Source: Kibdelosporangium sp040675465
GTDB lineage: Bacteria; Actinomycetota; Actinomycetes; Mycobacteriales; Pseudonocardiaceae
DNA length: 64,000 bases
NCBI RefSeq assembly: GCF_040675465.1
Contig: NZ_JBFAPA010000006.1
Span: forward strand, 1-64,000
Direction: 5' to 3'
The first letter of the stretch is position 1; every line of letters begins with the position of its first letter. Shown here in pieces: positions 24,803 to 33,482 of this stretch. A program made the translations under genes and the position numbers. The notes beneath the pieces are model-generated. The model did no database searches and was not told the DNA's origin. It saw only the letters and a list, made by a program, of their open reading frames with translations.

Positions 24803-26110
24803 TCAGATCGTGGCCGGGTATCTTGGCCGGGGCGTCTTCCCCAGCCGCCACCGGCCCGGCGCCGAGCCCATGACCAGGCCGAGGACCAGCCAGAGCGCGA
24901 CGGAGATCCGGGACAGGCCGGCCGGGTGGTCGACCAGGCTCATCAGCAGGAAGCCCAGCAGCGCGGCGAATCCGGGGAAACCGACGGCGATGTCCTTTGT
25001 GGCCAGTCGCGTGGCGGTGACCAACGCACCGACGGTGATGGCCAGGATCGCCAGAAAGCCCAGAACCCCGGTCTCCACAAGCCAGTTCAGCCAGAGGTTG
25101 TGGACGTGCGCGAACTGCTCGCGGCCGGGGATCCGGGCGTTCACCGCTGCTCCCGCGTTGCCCAGGCCGACGCCGAATGGCCGCTGCACCGCGATGTCCA
25201 TGGCCGCACGCCACGCCTCGCCGCGGATCCCGATCGCCCGTCCGGCCTGGGACGCGATCGCGATCCCGGCCAGCGCCGCAGCCAACGCACTCGCCCCGAT
25301 CCACCCGGCCAGCACCGTGGCACGCGGGCTGAACCGGCCATGGAATCGGTGCCACGCAAGGACCATCAGCCCGGCGAACCCGGCGATGCAGGCTGCCCGC
25401 GAGAAGGTGGCGAGCAAGGCGGCGTACCCGATGAGCGTCAGGCCCAGCAGGCAGATCTGGTACAGCCGGTCGGTGACCGTGGCGACCGCGACCACGCTGA
25501 GCGGCAGGAACAGCAACAGGAACGCGGCGAGCAGGTTCGGGTTGCCGAACGTGCCGATCGCGCGAACCTGGAGGCCCGGCGCACATGCCGTCTCCCTGAG
25601 CAACCCCATGCGGCAGAACCCGGTCTGCACACCGCGGCTGACCTGGTTGATGGCGATCACACCCGCCACGGTGACCGCGCCCGACGCCAGCATGACGATG
25701 GTCCGCCAGGAGTGCTTGGCCACCCGGGTCAACGCGGTGACCAGGTAGTAGATCGCGATGTACGACACCAGGTTCCGCAGTTGCGGCGCACCGCCTTCCC
25801 TGACGGTGACGGCGATCGCGGCGGCCAGCAGCACCAGGATCGGGATGTCCAGCCTGGTCCGGAAATGTGCGAACCGGGCGCCCGCGCCGACCACGGCGGC
25901 CAGTCCGGACACGATCACCAGCCGCTGCCAGGTGACGACCACCAGAAACGGCCGGGCCGGCAGGATCGCCGCCCCAGCGTCGAACACCAGCACGGTGACG
26001 CACAGCAGGACGGCGATGGCCGGCGCAGTCAGCTTGGGACGGTCCGTCGCCGTGAAATGGACGCCGTTGTTCTTGGCGGGCAGCCGCTCGCACGTGCCAC
26101 GTGTGTCCAT
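24803..26110 (-). CDS. O-antigen ligase/polymerase-like membrane protein
   Basis: A 435-residue polytopic protein with about ten to twelve hydrophobic helices. The Wzy/WaaL-type motifs are present: TFSRAACIAGFAGLMVLAW in the central region and FAHVHNLWLNWLVETGVLGF with the conserved His in the large outer loop. Family members join or polymerise lipid-linked glycans at the membrane. It starts with ATG behind GAGG and stands alone; no other polysaccharide genes are close, so its glycan partner is encoded elsewhere. It converges on the MarR gene with a 37-base gap. Confidence 0.8.
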   Translation of the reverse strand: MDTRGTCERLPAKNNGVHFTATDRPKLTAPAIAVLLCVTVLVFDAGAAILPARPFLVVVTWQRLVIVSGLAAVVGAGARFAHFRTRLDIPILVLLAAAIAVTVREGGAPQLRNLVSYIAIYYLVTALTRVAKHSWRTIVMLASGAVTVAGVIAINQVSRGVQTGFCRMGLLRETACAPGLQVRAIGTFGNPNLLAAFLLLFLPLSVVAVATVTDRLYQICLLGLTLIGYAALLATFSRAACIAGFAGLMVLAWHRFHGRFSPRATVLAGWIGASALAAALAGIAIASQAGRAIGIRGEAWRAAMDIAVQRPFGVGLGNAGAAVNARIPGREQFAHVHNLWLNWLVETGVLGFLAILAITVGALVTATRLATKDIAVGFPGFAALLGFLLMSLVDHPAGLSRISVALWLVLGLVMGSAPGRWRLGKTPRPRYPATI

Positions 26111-26294
26111 TACGGAGCCTCGTTTCGATGGGTGTCACCACCAGCTGTGACAACGGGGCTATGGCGTTCTGTGACACTCGATGGGCACGGCATCGAGCCG
26201 CACCTCTCGGTGCCTGCCCACGAGGCTGAGTGGACATACGGCGAGTAGTTGCCGGTGGTTTGCGAGGGCTGGGCGGTCGAGGTGACCATGGGGT

Positions 26295-26851
26295 ATGGGG
26301 CGGCTCCTGCAGGACAGCCGGGTCGCCATGCTGACACCCGAAACACTGGCCTTTGTGGACAGCAGCCGACCGTACACATTGGACTTCACTGGGGTGTTCT
26401 CACAGCTGGTCGTCCGGGTTCCGTGCACGCTCATGGCCCGGCGGCCGATGTCCAGGGCCACATCGGTCGCGCTGCCCTCGTCCGGACCGGCCGGCCTGGT
26501 CACGGATTTCTTCACCAAACTGGCACGCCTCGATCCCCACACCGCCTGCGAACCGGGACTCGACGCCGACGCGGTGGCCGCGGGATGCGGGATCTCGCGG
26601 CGGACGCTGTTCCGGGCCATGGCAGGTGAGTCGCTCGCCGACCTGACCCGCGACCACCGGGTCGCGAAAGCCCAGCGGTTGCTTCGAACCATGCCAACCC
26701 GCACGCTCGCTGCTGTGGCGCGCGACTGCGGTTTCGCCGGACCGCCCAACTCCACCGCGCTTTCCGCGTTGTCGCCGGGACTACACCAGGTTTGTACGGC
26801 GTGGCACGGATCGTCACTGACCCTGGCGCGGATCGGTCACCGTCCTCATGA
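26295..26851 (+). pseudogene. decayed AraC family regulator
   Basis: The frame opens with VAMLTPETLAFVDSSRPYTL, the middle of an AraC_binding_2 sensor domain, skips most of that domain, and enters the helix-turn-helix at DAVAAGCGISRRTLFRAMAG. At DCGFAGPP the true frame shifts by one base and continues LHRAFRVVAGTTPGLYGVAR to a TGA at 26849-26851. The N-terminal sensor, an internal piece and one base are therefore missing. Its frame ends in an ATGA overlap with the next gene, an echo of former coupling. Confidence 0.65.
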
Positions 26852-27291
26852 CACACACCGCGACCCGTTTCCTACCCGCGCACACTGTCGGCCTGTTCGC
26901 CGACGAGGCGGTGACCGGCGAGCCGGAGTCGAGCTGGGTCCGGCACAACCACCTGCGGCTCGCCGAGGAACACGACCTGCTCGCGGTCCTGCCCGCGACC
27001 GCCAACATGTTGTCCGCCACCGCATCGGGCGCAGCGGGGAACATGCTCTCGGCCACCATCCTGGCGTGTTCGATCCCGGTCGTGTTCTTCCCGGCGATGG
27101 ACGCCGAGATGTGGGCCAAGGCCGCGGTCCAGCGCAACATCGAGACCGTCCGCGCCGACAGATACCACGTGATCGAGCCCGAATGGGGCAAACGGTACGA
27201 CGTCGGGCTCGGCGCGTTCGCCGAGACCCCGATGCCGCCCTCTCCCCCGCAGTTCGCCGACACCGTCCGGCGGTTCATGCCGTGGGTTTGA
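26848..27291 (+). CDS. flavoprotein of the HFCD (PPC decarboxylase-like) family, N-terminally shortened
   Basis: A 147-residue protein with the core of homo-oligomeric flavin-containing Cys decarboxylases: HNHLRLAEEHDLLAVLPATA and VVFFPAMDAEMW, the latter matching the PxMNxxMW motif with Asp in place of Asn. The usual first strand and helix (about 25 residues carrying part of the FMN site) are absent. Homology runs a few codons upstream of the ATG (VTVLMTHTATRFL), as if the gene had been cut at its 5' end when it was joined to the AraC relic. It may be inactive. Relatives act in coenzyme A synthesis or peptide decarboxylation. Confidence 0.6.
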   Translation: MTHTATRFLPAHTVGLFADEAVTGEPESSWVRHNHLRLAEEHDLLAVLPATANMLSATASGAAGNMLSATILACSIPVVFFPAMDAEMWAKAAVQRNIETVRADRYHVIEPEWGKRYDVGLGAFAETPMPPSPPQFADTVRRFMPWV

Positions 27292-27340
27292 CCGACGCTA
27301 CTTCCGGGTAACCCTTGGTGCACCTCGGGAGGTCCCGGCC

Positions 27341-27592
27341 ATGCTCAACGCGCACGAACAGCAGCAGCTGAGGCTCATCGCACGCGGGCTGGAGGCCGAC
27401 GACCCCGCCCTCGCCCAGTCCCTGTCCGGCCGGCGGACGCCCAAACGTAGCGTCCATTGGGCTTCCGTTGTGCTGGCGATGCTTGCCGTGGTGCTGGCAG
27501 TTCTCACCGTGGTGACCGAGGTCCTCCCCCTGTTCCTCCTGGCCTGCGTCGCGGCCATCGCCGCCGCCTGGGCCGGCTGCCTCACGAGCTGA
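27341..27592 (+). CDS. DUF3040 small membrane protein
   Basis: An 83-residue protein. The N-terminal half, LNAHEQQQLRLIARGLEADD, is the DUF3040 signature; two hydrophobic helices follow (VVLAMLAVVLAVLTVV and LPLFLLACVAAIAAAWAG). GGGAGG lies 9 bases before the ATG. Such proteins are common in actinomycetes and have no known function. It stands alone between unrelated genes. Confidence 0.8.
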   Translation: MLNAHEQQQLRLIARGLEADDPALAQSLSGRRTPKRSVHWASVVLAMLAVVLAVLTVVTEVLPLFLLACVAAIAAAWAGCLTS

Positions 27593-27675
27593 CGGCGGAC
27601 ACCCCAGATCAGCGATTGCGAACCGACCCCATCGCCGACCGCGCTGGATGGCGTCCATTGTGGCCCGTGAGCGGC

Positions 27676-28110
27676 TCAGTCCCGGTCGGCGTTGAGGATC
27701 GTGTGCAGGCCCTGCTTCAGTTGCCGACCCACCTCTGGGGGCAGCGGGGACAGGAACAGCGCCTCGGCCTCCCAGGATGCCTTTGAGGCCTCGACGAGCG
27801 TGGTCCGGCCGGTTTCGGTCAGTTCGACCACGTTGCGCCGCCGGTCCTGCTCGTGGGGGTGACGGGACACCAGGCCTTTGGCTTCGAGGGTGTCCAGGAG
27901 CGCGACCATGGTCGTCCGGTCGATGCCCAGGCGCTGGGCCGCCTGCTGCTGGGACGAGGGCTCGTCGCCCGCCAGCACCGTCAGCACACCCAGCTCGCGG
28001 CCTTCGATTCCGTACGGCTTCAAAGCGGCCGTGACCAGCTCGGTCAGTTTGAACTGCGCGTGCTTGAGCAGGTAGCTGAGGCGCTTGCTCAACTCAGGGT
28101 CGGTGGACAC
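27676..28110 (-). CDS. MarR family regulator divergent from an epimerase gene
   Basis: A 144-residue MarR regulator with the winged-helix core AQRLGIDRTTMVALLDTLEA and wing GLVSRHPHEQDRRRNVVELT. It starts with GTG at 28110. It is divergent from the NAD-dependent epimerase gene, and a nearly perfect 13-5-13 inverted repeat lies between them, so one operator probably controls both. The effector is unknown. Confidence 0.88.
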   Translation of the reverse strand: MSTDPELSKRLSYLLKHAQFKLTELVTAALKPYGIEGRELGVLTVLAGDEPSSQQQAAQRLGIDRTTMVALLDTLEAKGLVSRHPHEQDRRRNVVELTETGRTTLVEASKASWEAEALFLSPLPPEVGRQLKQGLHTILNADRD

Positions 28111-28128
28111 GCCCCAATCCTATCGCTA

Positions 28129-28159
28129 AGCTGATTGTCAGTACGACTGATAATCAGCT
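28129..28159. promoter_or_regulatory. long MarR-type operator (13-5-13 dyad)
   Basis: AGCTGATTGTCAG, spacer TACGA and CTGATAATCAGCT form an inverted repeat with 12 of 13 matching pairs, 18 bases before the MarR start codon and 22 before the epimerase start. It is the strongest dyad in the window and lies exactly where a divergent-gene operator should be. Confidence 0.72.
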
Positions 28160-28181
28160 CGACGACAAGATGAGGAAGATC

Positions 28182-29114
28182 ATGATCCTGGTTACCGGCG
28201 GTCTTGGCTTCATCGGCTCGCACACCGTGCGGTCGCTGCTCGACGCGGGCGAGCCCTGCGTGCTGGTGCAGCGGCGCGCGGCCGGGTTGCCCGACGACCT
28301 GCACGGCGCCGTGGTCGAACAGGCCGACATCAAGGACCTGGAGGCGTTGCGCGACATCGGCAAACGGCACGAGATCACCGGCATCGTCCATCTCGCGTTC
28401 TCGATGCCGTGGCCCGCGCCCGCCGAGCAGCCCGTCGAGGCCTCCCGGGAGGCGCTCGGCAGCCTGTTCAACGTCCTGCAGGTCGCGCAGGAATGGGGCG
28501 TGACCAGGGTGGGTGTGGCGAGCACGATCGGCGTGTACGGCGGGGTCGCGGCCACCGGCGCGCTCAGCGAGGACACGCCGTTGCCGATGCAGTCGCTGCA
28601 CGTCATCCCGACGTTCAAGAAGATCGGCGAGCTGCTGACCGACCACCTGGCCGGCGCCACCGGCCTGGACATCGTGAACTACCGCATCGCCGCCATCTGG
28701 GGTCCGCGCGGACGCGCCCACGACCTGTTCTTCGCCGCGCCGCGACTCATCCACTCTGCCGTCCATGGCACGACCCCGCAGTTCGCCCAGCCCCGGTTCG
28801 CCGAGGACGCGATCGACCTCTGCTACGTGAAGGACTGCGGCCGCGCCATTGCCGCCCTGCAACTCGCGGACCGGCTTAACCACCGCACCTACAACGTCGC
28901 CTCCGGCCGCTCGACGTCGAACGCCGAGGTCATCGCGGCGATCAAGAAGGTCATCCCGGACGCCCGCGTCGACCTCCCCGCGGGCGAACCCACCCCGCCC
29001 ACCTACCTCGACATCACCAGGTTGCGGCAGGACACCGGCTACGAACCCGCCTACGACACGGAACGCGCCGTGGCCGACTACATCGACTGGCTGCGCGCGG
29101 GTAACGAGCTGTAG
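28182..29114 (+). CDS. NAD-dependent epimerase/dehydratase
   Basis: A 310-residue extended short-chain dehydrogenase. The N-terminal NAD motif is VTGGLGFIGSH (GxxGxxG). Further in, STIGVYGG is followed at a larger distance by FKKIGELL in place of the usual YxxxK, so the catalytic Tyr is not in its normal context. The ATG at 28182 is preferred over 28170 because GAGGAAG lies 4 bases upstream. It is transcribed away from a MarR gene with a strong shared operator. It may be a nucleotide-sugar or small-ketone reductase; the altered active-site motif makes the reaction uncertain. Confidence 0.8.
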   Translation: MILVTGGLGFIGSHTVRSLLDAGEPCVLVQRRAAGLPDDLHGAVVEQADIKDLEALRDIGKRHEITGIVHLAFSMPWPAPAEQPVEASREALGSLFNVLQVAQEWGVTRVGVASTIGVYGGVAATGALSEDTPLPMQSLHVIPTFKKIGELLTDHLAGATGLDIVNYRIAAIWGPRGRAHDLFFAAPRLIHSAVHGTTPQFAQPRFAEDAIDLCYVKDCGRAIAALQLADRLNHRTYNVASGRSTSNAEVIAAIKKVIPDARVDLPAGEPTPPTYLDITRLRQDTGYEPAYDTERAVADYIDWLRAGNEL

Positions 29115-29128
29115 TCCAAGATAGGCCT

Positions 29129-29656
29129 ATGGGGACGGACACCGACGAGGTCGAACTGAGCAAACAGGATCTGCGTGAGGTCACCGCGTTCGCCGCGGCC
29201 TGCGCGGAGACCGCCCTCGAGATCTTCGAGGCCGCGCAACCGGATGACACCCGGCCCCGGAACGCGATCGCCGTGGCGTGGGCGTTCGCGCGGGGCGGTG
29301 AACGCGGGAAGGCCCTGCGCGACGCGGCCTGGGCGGCGCAGAAAGCGGCCAACAGCACGGACTCCGACGCCGCCCGCGAGGCAGGCCGGGCGGCGATGGC
29401 CGCAGCGGGCGCCGCCTACCTGCACCCCCTCGCCAAAGCCACCCAGGTCAAGCACATCCTCGGCTCGGCCGCGCATGCCGCCCGAGCGTCCGAGCTGGCC
29501 GCTGGTGATCCAACCGTTGGCGTGCAACATATCCAGCAGGCTGCAGATCGTGTCTCACCGGCTGTCATCGCGGTGCTGAAACGCTTCCCCGCGGCGCCGG
29601 GTGGCGGTGGTCGGGTCGGTGAGCTGGTCCGCCTGCTGGACAATGCCCTTCGCTGA
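29129..29656 (+). CDS. putative immunity protein (Imm5-like)
   Basis: A 175-residue, all-helical protein. Segments LREVTAFAAACAETALEIFE, ARGGERGKALRDAAWAAQKA and YLHPLAKATQVKHILGSAAH match a family annotated as putative immunity proteins of bacterial polymorphic-toxin systems. It is 14 bases after the epimerase gene and may be co-transcribed with it. No toxin gene is adjacent; such orphans can protect against toxins from neighbouring cells. The family is recognised with fair confidence, the biological role only by analogy. Confidence 0.65.
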   Translation: MGTDTDEVELSKQDLREVTAFAAACAETALEIFEAAQPDDTRPRNAIAVAWAFARGGERGKALRDAAWAAQKAANSTDSDAAREAGRAAMAAAGAAYLHPLAKATQVKHILGSAAHAARASELAAGDPTVGVQHIQQAADRVSPAVIAVLKRFPAAPGGGGRVGELVRLLDNALR

Positions 29657-29677
29657 ACGCAAGGAGCTGGGCTGAGC

Positions 29678-29797
29678 GTGAGCTTCGACCGGACCGGCAC
29701 CGGGCCGGTGATCGTGCTGGTCGACGGGGCCGGTTCGTTCCGCGGCACTCACCCCACGGCAGCCCTGATTCCGGCCCTCGCCGGAGACTTCAGAGGG
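29678..29797 (+). pseudogene. 5' fragment of an alpha/beta hydrolase gene
   Basis: A GTG preceded by AAGGAG begins SFDRTGTGPVIVLVDGAGSF, then HPTAALIPALAGDFRG, the first strands of an alpha/beta hydrolase of the small esterase type. The homology ends abruptly near 29797, where the 3' end of the aldehyde dehydrogenase gene on the other strand begins. A deletion or insertion breakpoint removed the rest. Confidence 0.55.
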
Positions 29798-30809
29798 CGA
29801 TGTACTTGGTGTCCAAGTACTCCTGGATGCCTGCCTCGCCGCCTTCGCGGCCGAGCCCGGACTGTTTGACGCCGCCGAACGGGGCCGCCGCGTTGGACAC
29901 GACGCCGCGGTTCAGCCCGACCATGCCGGTCTGCAGGGCATCGGCGACGCGCAAAGCCCGGTCAAGGTCCCTGGTGTAGGCGAACGCGACCAGGCCGAAC
30001 TCGGTGGCGTTGGCCGCGGCGATGGCCTCGTCCTCGTCGGCGAACGTGCTGACCGGCGCCACCGGGCCGAAGATCTCGGTGCGCAGGAGCCGGGAGCCGG
30101 CGGTGACATCGGTCAGAACCGTTGGCTGGTAGAAGTATCCACGGCGCTCGGGAGCGCCACCACCGGTGAGCACCCGAGCGCCTCGGCCTACGGCATCCTG
30201 AACCAGATCGTCCACTTTGGACCGTGCTGCCGAGTCGATCAACGGGCCGACTGTGGTGCCGTCCTCGACGCCTGAACCGAGCACTTGCTGGCTCATCCGT
30301 GTGGCCAACGCGGTCCCGAACTCCTCCGCGACGCTTTCGTGGACAAGGAACCTGTTGGCGGCGACACAGGATTCGCCGCCATTGCGCAGTTTCGCGATCA
30401 TCGCTCCGTCCACGGCGGCGTCGATGTCCGCGTCGGCGAAGACCAGGAAGGGCGCGTTCCCACCGAGTTCCATCGAGGTGCGCTGGACGTTGCGGGCCGC
30501 GGCGGCCAGCAGAATCCGGCCGATCTCGGTCGATCCCGTGAACGACAGCTTGCGCACCCGGGGGTCGCCGAGGATCGCGTCGACCACGGGGGCCGGGTTG
30601 CTGGTCGTGACGATGTTGACCACACCCGCGGGGACGCCCGCTTCGGCCAGCAGCTGCCCGAACAGCAAGGCGGTCAACGGGGTCTGTTCGGCGGGCTTGA
30701 GGATCACGCTGCACCCGGCGGCAAGCGCGGGCGCGACCTTGCGGGTGACCATGGCCAGCGGGAAGTTCCACGGCGTGATCAACAGGCACGGCCCGACCGG
30801 CTGCCTCAC
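29790..30809 (-). pseudogene. 5'-truncated aldehyde dehydrogenase (succinate-semialdehyde dehydrogenase-like)
   Basis: Open from a GTG at 30809, 339 residues against the family's usual 460-490. NAD-binding and catalytic parts are intact: LLITPWNFPLAMVTRK, SFTGSTEIGRIL, catalytic Glu in MELGGNAPF and catalytic Cys in NGGESCVAANR, plus GLVAFAYT and FGGVKQSGLGREGG. Homology extends about 14 codons upstream (AGTLAPEGNARQL) and then hits an in-frame TAA at 30867-30869. About 125 N-terminal residues are missing. IclR coding sequence occupies that place on the other strand, so the gene was cut by a rearrangement. Residual activity cannot be excluded but is unlikely. Confidence 0.65.
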
Positions 30810-30851
30810 CGTCAGCTGCCGGGCGTTGCCCTCCGGCGCGAGCGTGCCGGC

Positions 30852-31628
30852 ATGGGGTCCATGGGGTTACGCCGTGACATCGAGCTGCTCGAGGTGCTCG
30901 CCGGGCAGGAGGCCCAGCGCCGGGGCGGCCTGGGCGTGCTGCGGGTGGCCGCGCTGACCGGCCGGGAGAAGAGCCAGGTGTCGCGGGCCCTGAAGTCGCT
31001 GGAGGACGAGGGCATCGTCGAGCGCGACCCGGACACCCTGGAGTACCGGCTGGGCTGGCGGCTGTTCTCGCTGGCCGCCCGGTCCACCCAGAACCGGCTC
31101 GTCCAGGTCGCCGAACCGGTCATGCACCGGCTCGCGCACGCGCTGGAGGAGACGTGTCACCTGTGTGTGCTGCGGGGCCAGGAGGTGATCACGCTGCTGT
31201 CGGTGTCACCGGGGCACGAGTTCCGCGCTCACGGCTGGGAAGGCCGCGGGGTGCCGGTGTACTGCACGTCGGCCGGGCGGGTCCTGCTGATGGACGCGAC
31301 CCCGGACGAGCTGCATGTCCGGTTCCCCAGCGGGGAGTTCCCGGCCGGGGAGCACAACACCCAGGTGCGCACGGTCGCCGAGCTGTGGACCAGGATCTCC
31401 CGTGTCCGCGAGGCCGGGTACGCCTATGTGGACGAGGAGTTCGAGCCTGGGCTTGTCGGCACCTCCGCGCCGATCCGGGACTTCCGCGGGCGAGTTGTCG
31501 CCGCGTTGAACGTGTCGGCGCCCAAACAACGCCTGGGGGACAATCTCGTCGAAGCCGCCCGGGAAACCGCCCGCGCGACGTCGGCCATCTCCGAACTGCT
31601 CGGGTGGGTGGCGCGGAAACCATCCTGA
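30852..31628 (+). CDS. IclR family regulator
   Basis: A 258-residue IclR regulator: a winged helix-turn-helix (LRVAALTGREKSQVSRALKS, DEGIVERDP) followed by the effector domain (GVPVYCTSAGRVLLMDATPD, YAYVDEEFEPGLVGTSAPIR). The ATG at 30852 is used; an in-frame ATG at 30861 is possible, and neither has a strong ribosome-binding site. The start overlaps the truncated 5' end of the aldehyde dehydrogenase gene on the other strand. The hydrolase-OsmC gene follows after 10 bases and is a likely co-transcribed partner. Confidence 0.82.
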   Translation: MGSMGLRRDIELLEVLAGQEAQRRGGLGVLRVAALTGREKSQVSRALKSLEDEGIVERDPDTLEYRLGWRLFSLAARSTQNRLVQVAEPVMHRLAHALEETCHLCVLRGQEVITLLSVSPGHEFRAHGWEGRGVPVYCTSAGRVLLMDATPDELHVRFPSGEFPAGEHNTQVRTVAELWTRISRVREAGYAYVDEEFEPGLVGTSAPIRDFRGRVVAALNVSAPKQRLGDNLVEAARETARATSAISELLGWVARKPS

Positions 31629-31638
31629 GAGGTCGCCG

Positions 31639-32832
31639 ATGCGCACCAAGAAGATCGAGTTCACCGGGTCGCAGGGGACTCCGCTGGCCGCGCGGCTGGA
31701 GCTGCCGGCCGGGATGCCACGCGCGTACGCGTTGTTCGCGCACTGCTTCACCTGCGGCAAGGACCAGGTCGCGGCGACCCGGATCTCCCGTGCGCTGACC
31801 GGGTTCGGCGTGGCGGTGCTGCGGTTCGACTTCACCGGTCTCGGCGGGTCGGGCGGGGACTTCGGCAACACCGGGTTCAGCTCCAATGTGGACGATCTCG
31901 TGCTCGCGGCCTCGTACCTGCGGACGCACCACGAGGCACCGACCCTCCTGATTGGGCATTCGCTGGGGGGTTCGGCTGTGCTGGCGGCGAAACACCGCAT
32001 CCCCGAGGTTCGGGCGGTCGCGACCATCGGTGCGCCTGCCGATCCTTCGCATGTCGCGCATCTGCTGGGCGCGGATACATCGGAGATCGAACGCTCGGGC
32101 GAGGCGGAGGTCTCGTTGGCGGGGCGGACGTTCCGCATCCGTCAGCAGTTCCTCGACGACATCGCCGAGCAGCCGCAGGCCTCCCGGATCGCGCACCTGG
32201 ACGCCGCGCTGCTGGTGCTGCACTCCCCCATCGACAAGCTGGTCGGCCCGGAGAACGCCCGCAAGATCTTCGACACGGCCCGCCACCCGAAGTCGTTCAT
32301 CTCGCTCGACGGCGCGGACCACCTGCTCACCGACCCGGACGACGCCGAGTACGTCGCCTCGGTGCTCGCCGCTTGGGCCAGCCGTTACGTCCTCGCCGAC
32401 CGTCCGGGCGAGGGCTACGTGACCGTGACCGACAGCGGCGAAGGCCCGCTCGGCCAGACCGTGACCGCCGGGCGGCACTCACTGCCCGCCGACGAGCCGG
32501 TGCCGATCGGTGTCGACAGTGGACCGACACCCTACGACCTTTTGCTTGCTGCCCTTGGTGCTTGCACGTCCATGACGTTGCGGATGTACGCCGACCGCAA
32601 ACAGCTCCCGCTCGACCGCGTCACCGTCCAACTGCGACACTCACGCATCCACGCCGAGGACTGCGCCTCCTGCGAGACCAAGACGGGCCTGCTCGACCGG
32701 ATCGAACGCACCATCCACCTGGACGGCGACCTCACCCCCGAGCAACGCGAACGCCTGCTGCAGATCGCCGACAAATGCCCCGTCCACCGCACCCTGAAGT
32801 CCGAGATCGACATCCGGACAACCGAGTCCTAG
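31639..32832 (+). CDS. bifunctional alpha/beta hydrolase-OsmC protein
   Basis: A 397-residue fusion. Residues about 1-255 are an alpha/beta hydrolase with nucleophile motif GHSLGGS and a His in GADHLL. Residues about 265-397 are an OsmC/Ohr domain with the two redox cysteines in LLAALGACTSMTLRMYA and DKCPVHRTL. OsmC proteins reduce organic hydroperoxides through these Cys. This exact fusion is a known family in actinobacteria and proteobacteria. The start follows GAGAGG. It lies behind the IclR gene and converges on the cation-transporter gene so tightly that the two stop codons share the palindrome CTAG. Confidence 0.86.
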   Translation: MRTKKIEFTGSQGTPLAARLELPAGMPRAYALFAHCFTCGKDQVAATRISRALTGFGVAVLRFDFTGLGGSGGDFGNTGFSSNVDDLVLAASYLRTHHEAPTLLIGHSLGGSAVLAAKHRIPEVRAVATIGAPADPSHVAHLLGADTSEIERSGEAEVSLAGRTFRIRQQFLDDIAEQPQASRIAHLDAALLVLHSPIDKLVGPENARKIFDTARHPKSFISLDGADHLLTDPDDAEYVASVLAAWASRYVLADRPGEGYVTVTDSGEGPLGQTVTAGRHSLPADEPVPIGVDSGPTPYDLLLAALGACTSMTLRMYADRKQLPLDRVTVQLRHSRIHAEDCASCETKTGLLDRIERTIHLDGDLTPEQRERLLQIADKCPVHRTLKSEIDIRTTES

Positions 32833-33482
32833 CAGCAGTGGTCGCCGCGCCAGGCTTCGCGGCCTTCCCTGACCGCGACGGCGGCGATGACCAGGGCGAC
32901 GATGGGGTCGGCCCAGGACCAGCCGAACAGCGAGTTGAGCAGCAGACCGACCAGCAGCACGCCGGACAGGTACGTGCACAACAAGGTCTGCTTGGAGTCG
33001 GCGACCGCGCTGGCGGAGCCGAGTTCGCGGCCGGCCCGGCGTTGCGCGTAGGACAGGCCCGGCATCACCAGCAGCGACACCGCGGCCAGGACGATGCCGA
33101 CGGTGGAGTGCTCCGCGGACTCGGCGCCCAGCAGGGACCGGACGGAGTCGACGGTGACGTAGAGCGCGAGGGCGAAGAACGACACCGCGATCACCTTCAG
33201 CGCGGTCCGTTCGCGCGCCTCGGGGTCCTTGCCGGAGAACTGCCACGCGACGGCGGCGGCCGAGGCGACCTCGATCACCGAGTCCAGGCCGAAGCCCACG
33301 AGCGCGGTCGACGAGGCCACGGTGCCGGCCGAGATGGCGACGATGGCCTCGATGACGTTGTAGGTGATCGTCGCCGCGACCAGCAGCCGCACCCGCCGGG
33401 ACAACACCCCGCGGCGGTCTGGATCAACGGACGCAGCAGGAGTGCAGCAGTCGCACGTGGTCAGCTCGGTGTCCTCGCTCAC
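32829..33482 (-). CDS. cation efflux (CDF-like) transporter
   Basis: A 217-residue membrane protein with about six helices (LLVAATITYNVIEAIVAISA, STALVGFGLDSVIEVASAAA, GIVLAAVSLLVMPGLSYAQR). Asp/Glu/Ser residues inside helices, GFGLDSVIEVAS and ASAVADSKQTLL, correspond to metal sites of cation-diffusion facilitators. Cys clusters at both ends (CDCC near the start, HCC at the end) suggest thiophilic metals. The GTG at 33482 overlaps the stop of the CmtR-like gene by GTGA, so the pair is one metal-responsive operon. Cadmium, lead or zinc export is inferred. Confidence 0.82.
   Translation of the reverse strand: MSEDTELTTCDCCTPAASVDPDRRGVLSRRVRLLVAATITYNVIEAIVAISAGTVASSTALVGFGLDSVIEVASAAAVAWQFSGKDPEARERTALKVIAVSFFALALYVTVDSVRSLLGAESAEHSTVGIVLAAVSLLVMPGLSYAQRRAGRELGSASAVADSKQTLLCTYLSGVLLVGLLLNSLFGWSWADPIVALVIAAVAVREGREAWRGDHCC

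Noticed and set aside
24390..26237. A 615-codon minus-strand frame across the MarR and O-antigen-ligase-like genes
   Set aside because: It is out of frame with the true minus-strand membrane protein and crosses a real plus-strand gene.
26848..27291. Reading the HFCD flavoprotein as a lanthipeptide decarboxylase (LanD)
   Set aside because: No lanthipeptide precursor or dehydratase/cyclase genes are nearby and the N-terminal FMN-binding part is missing.
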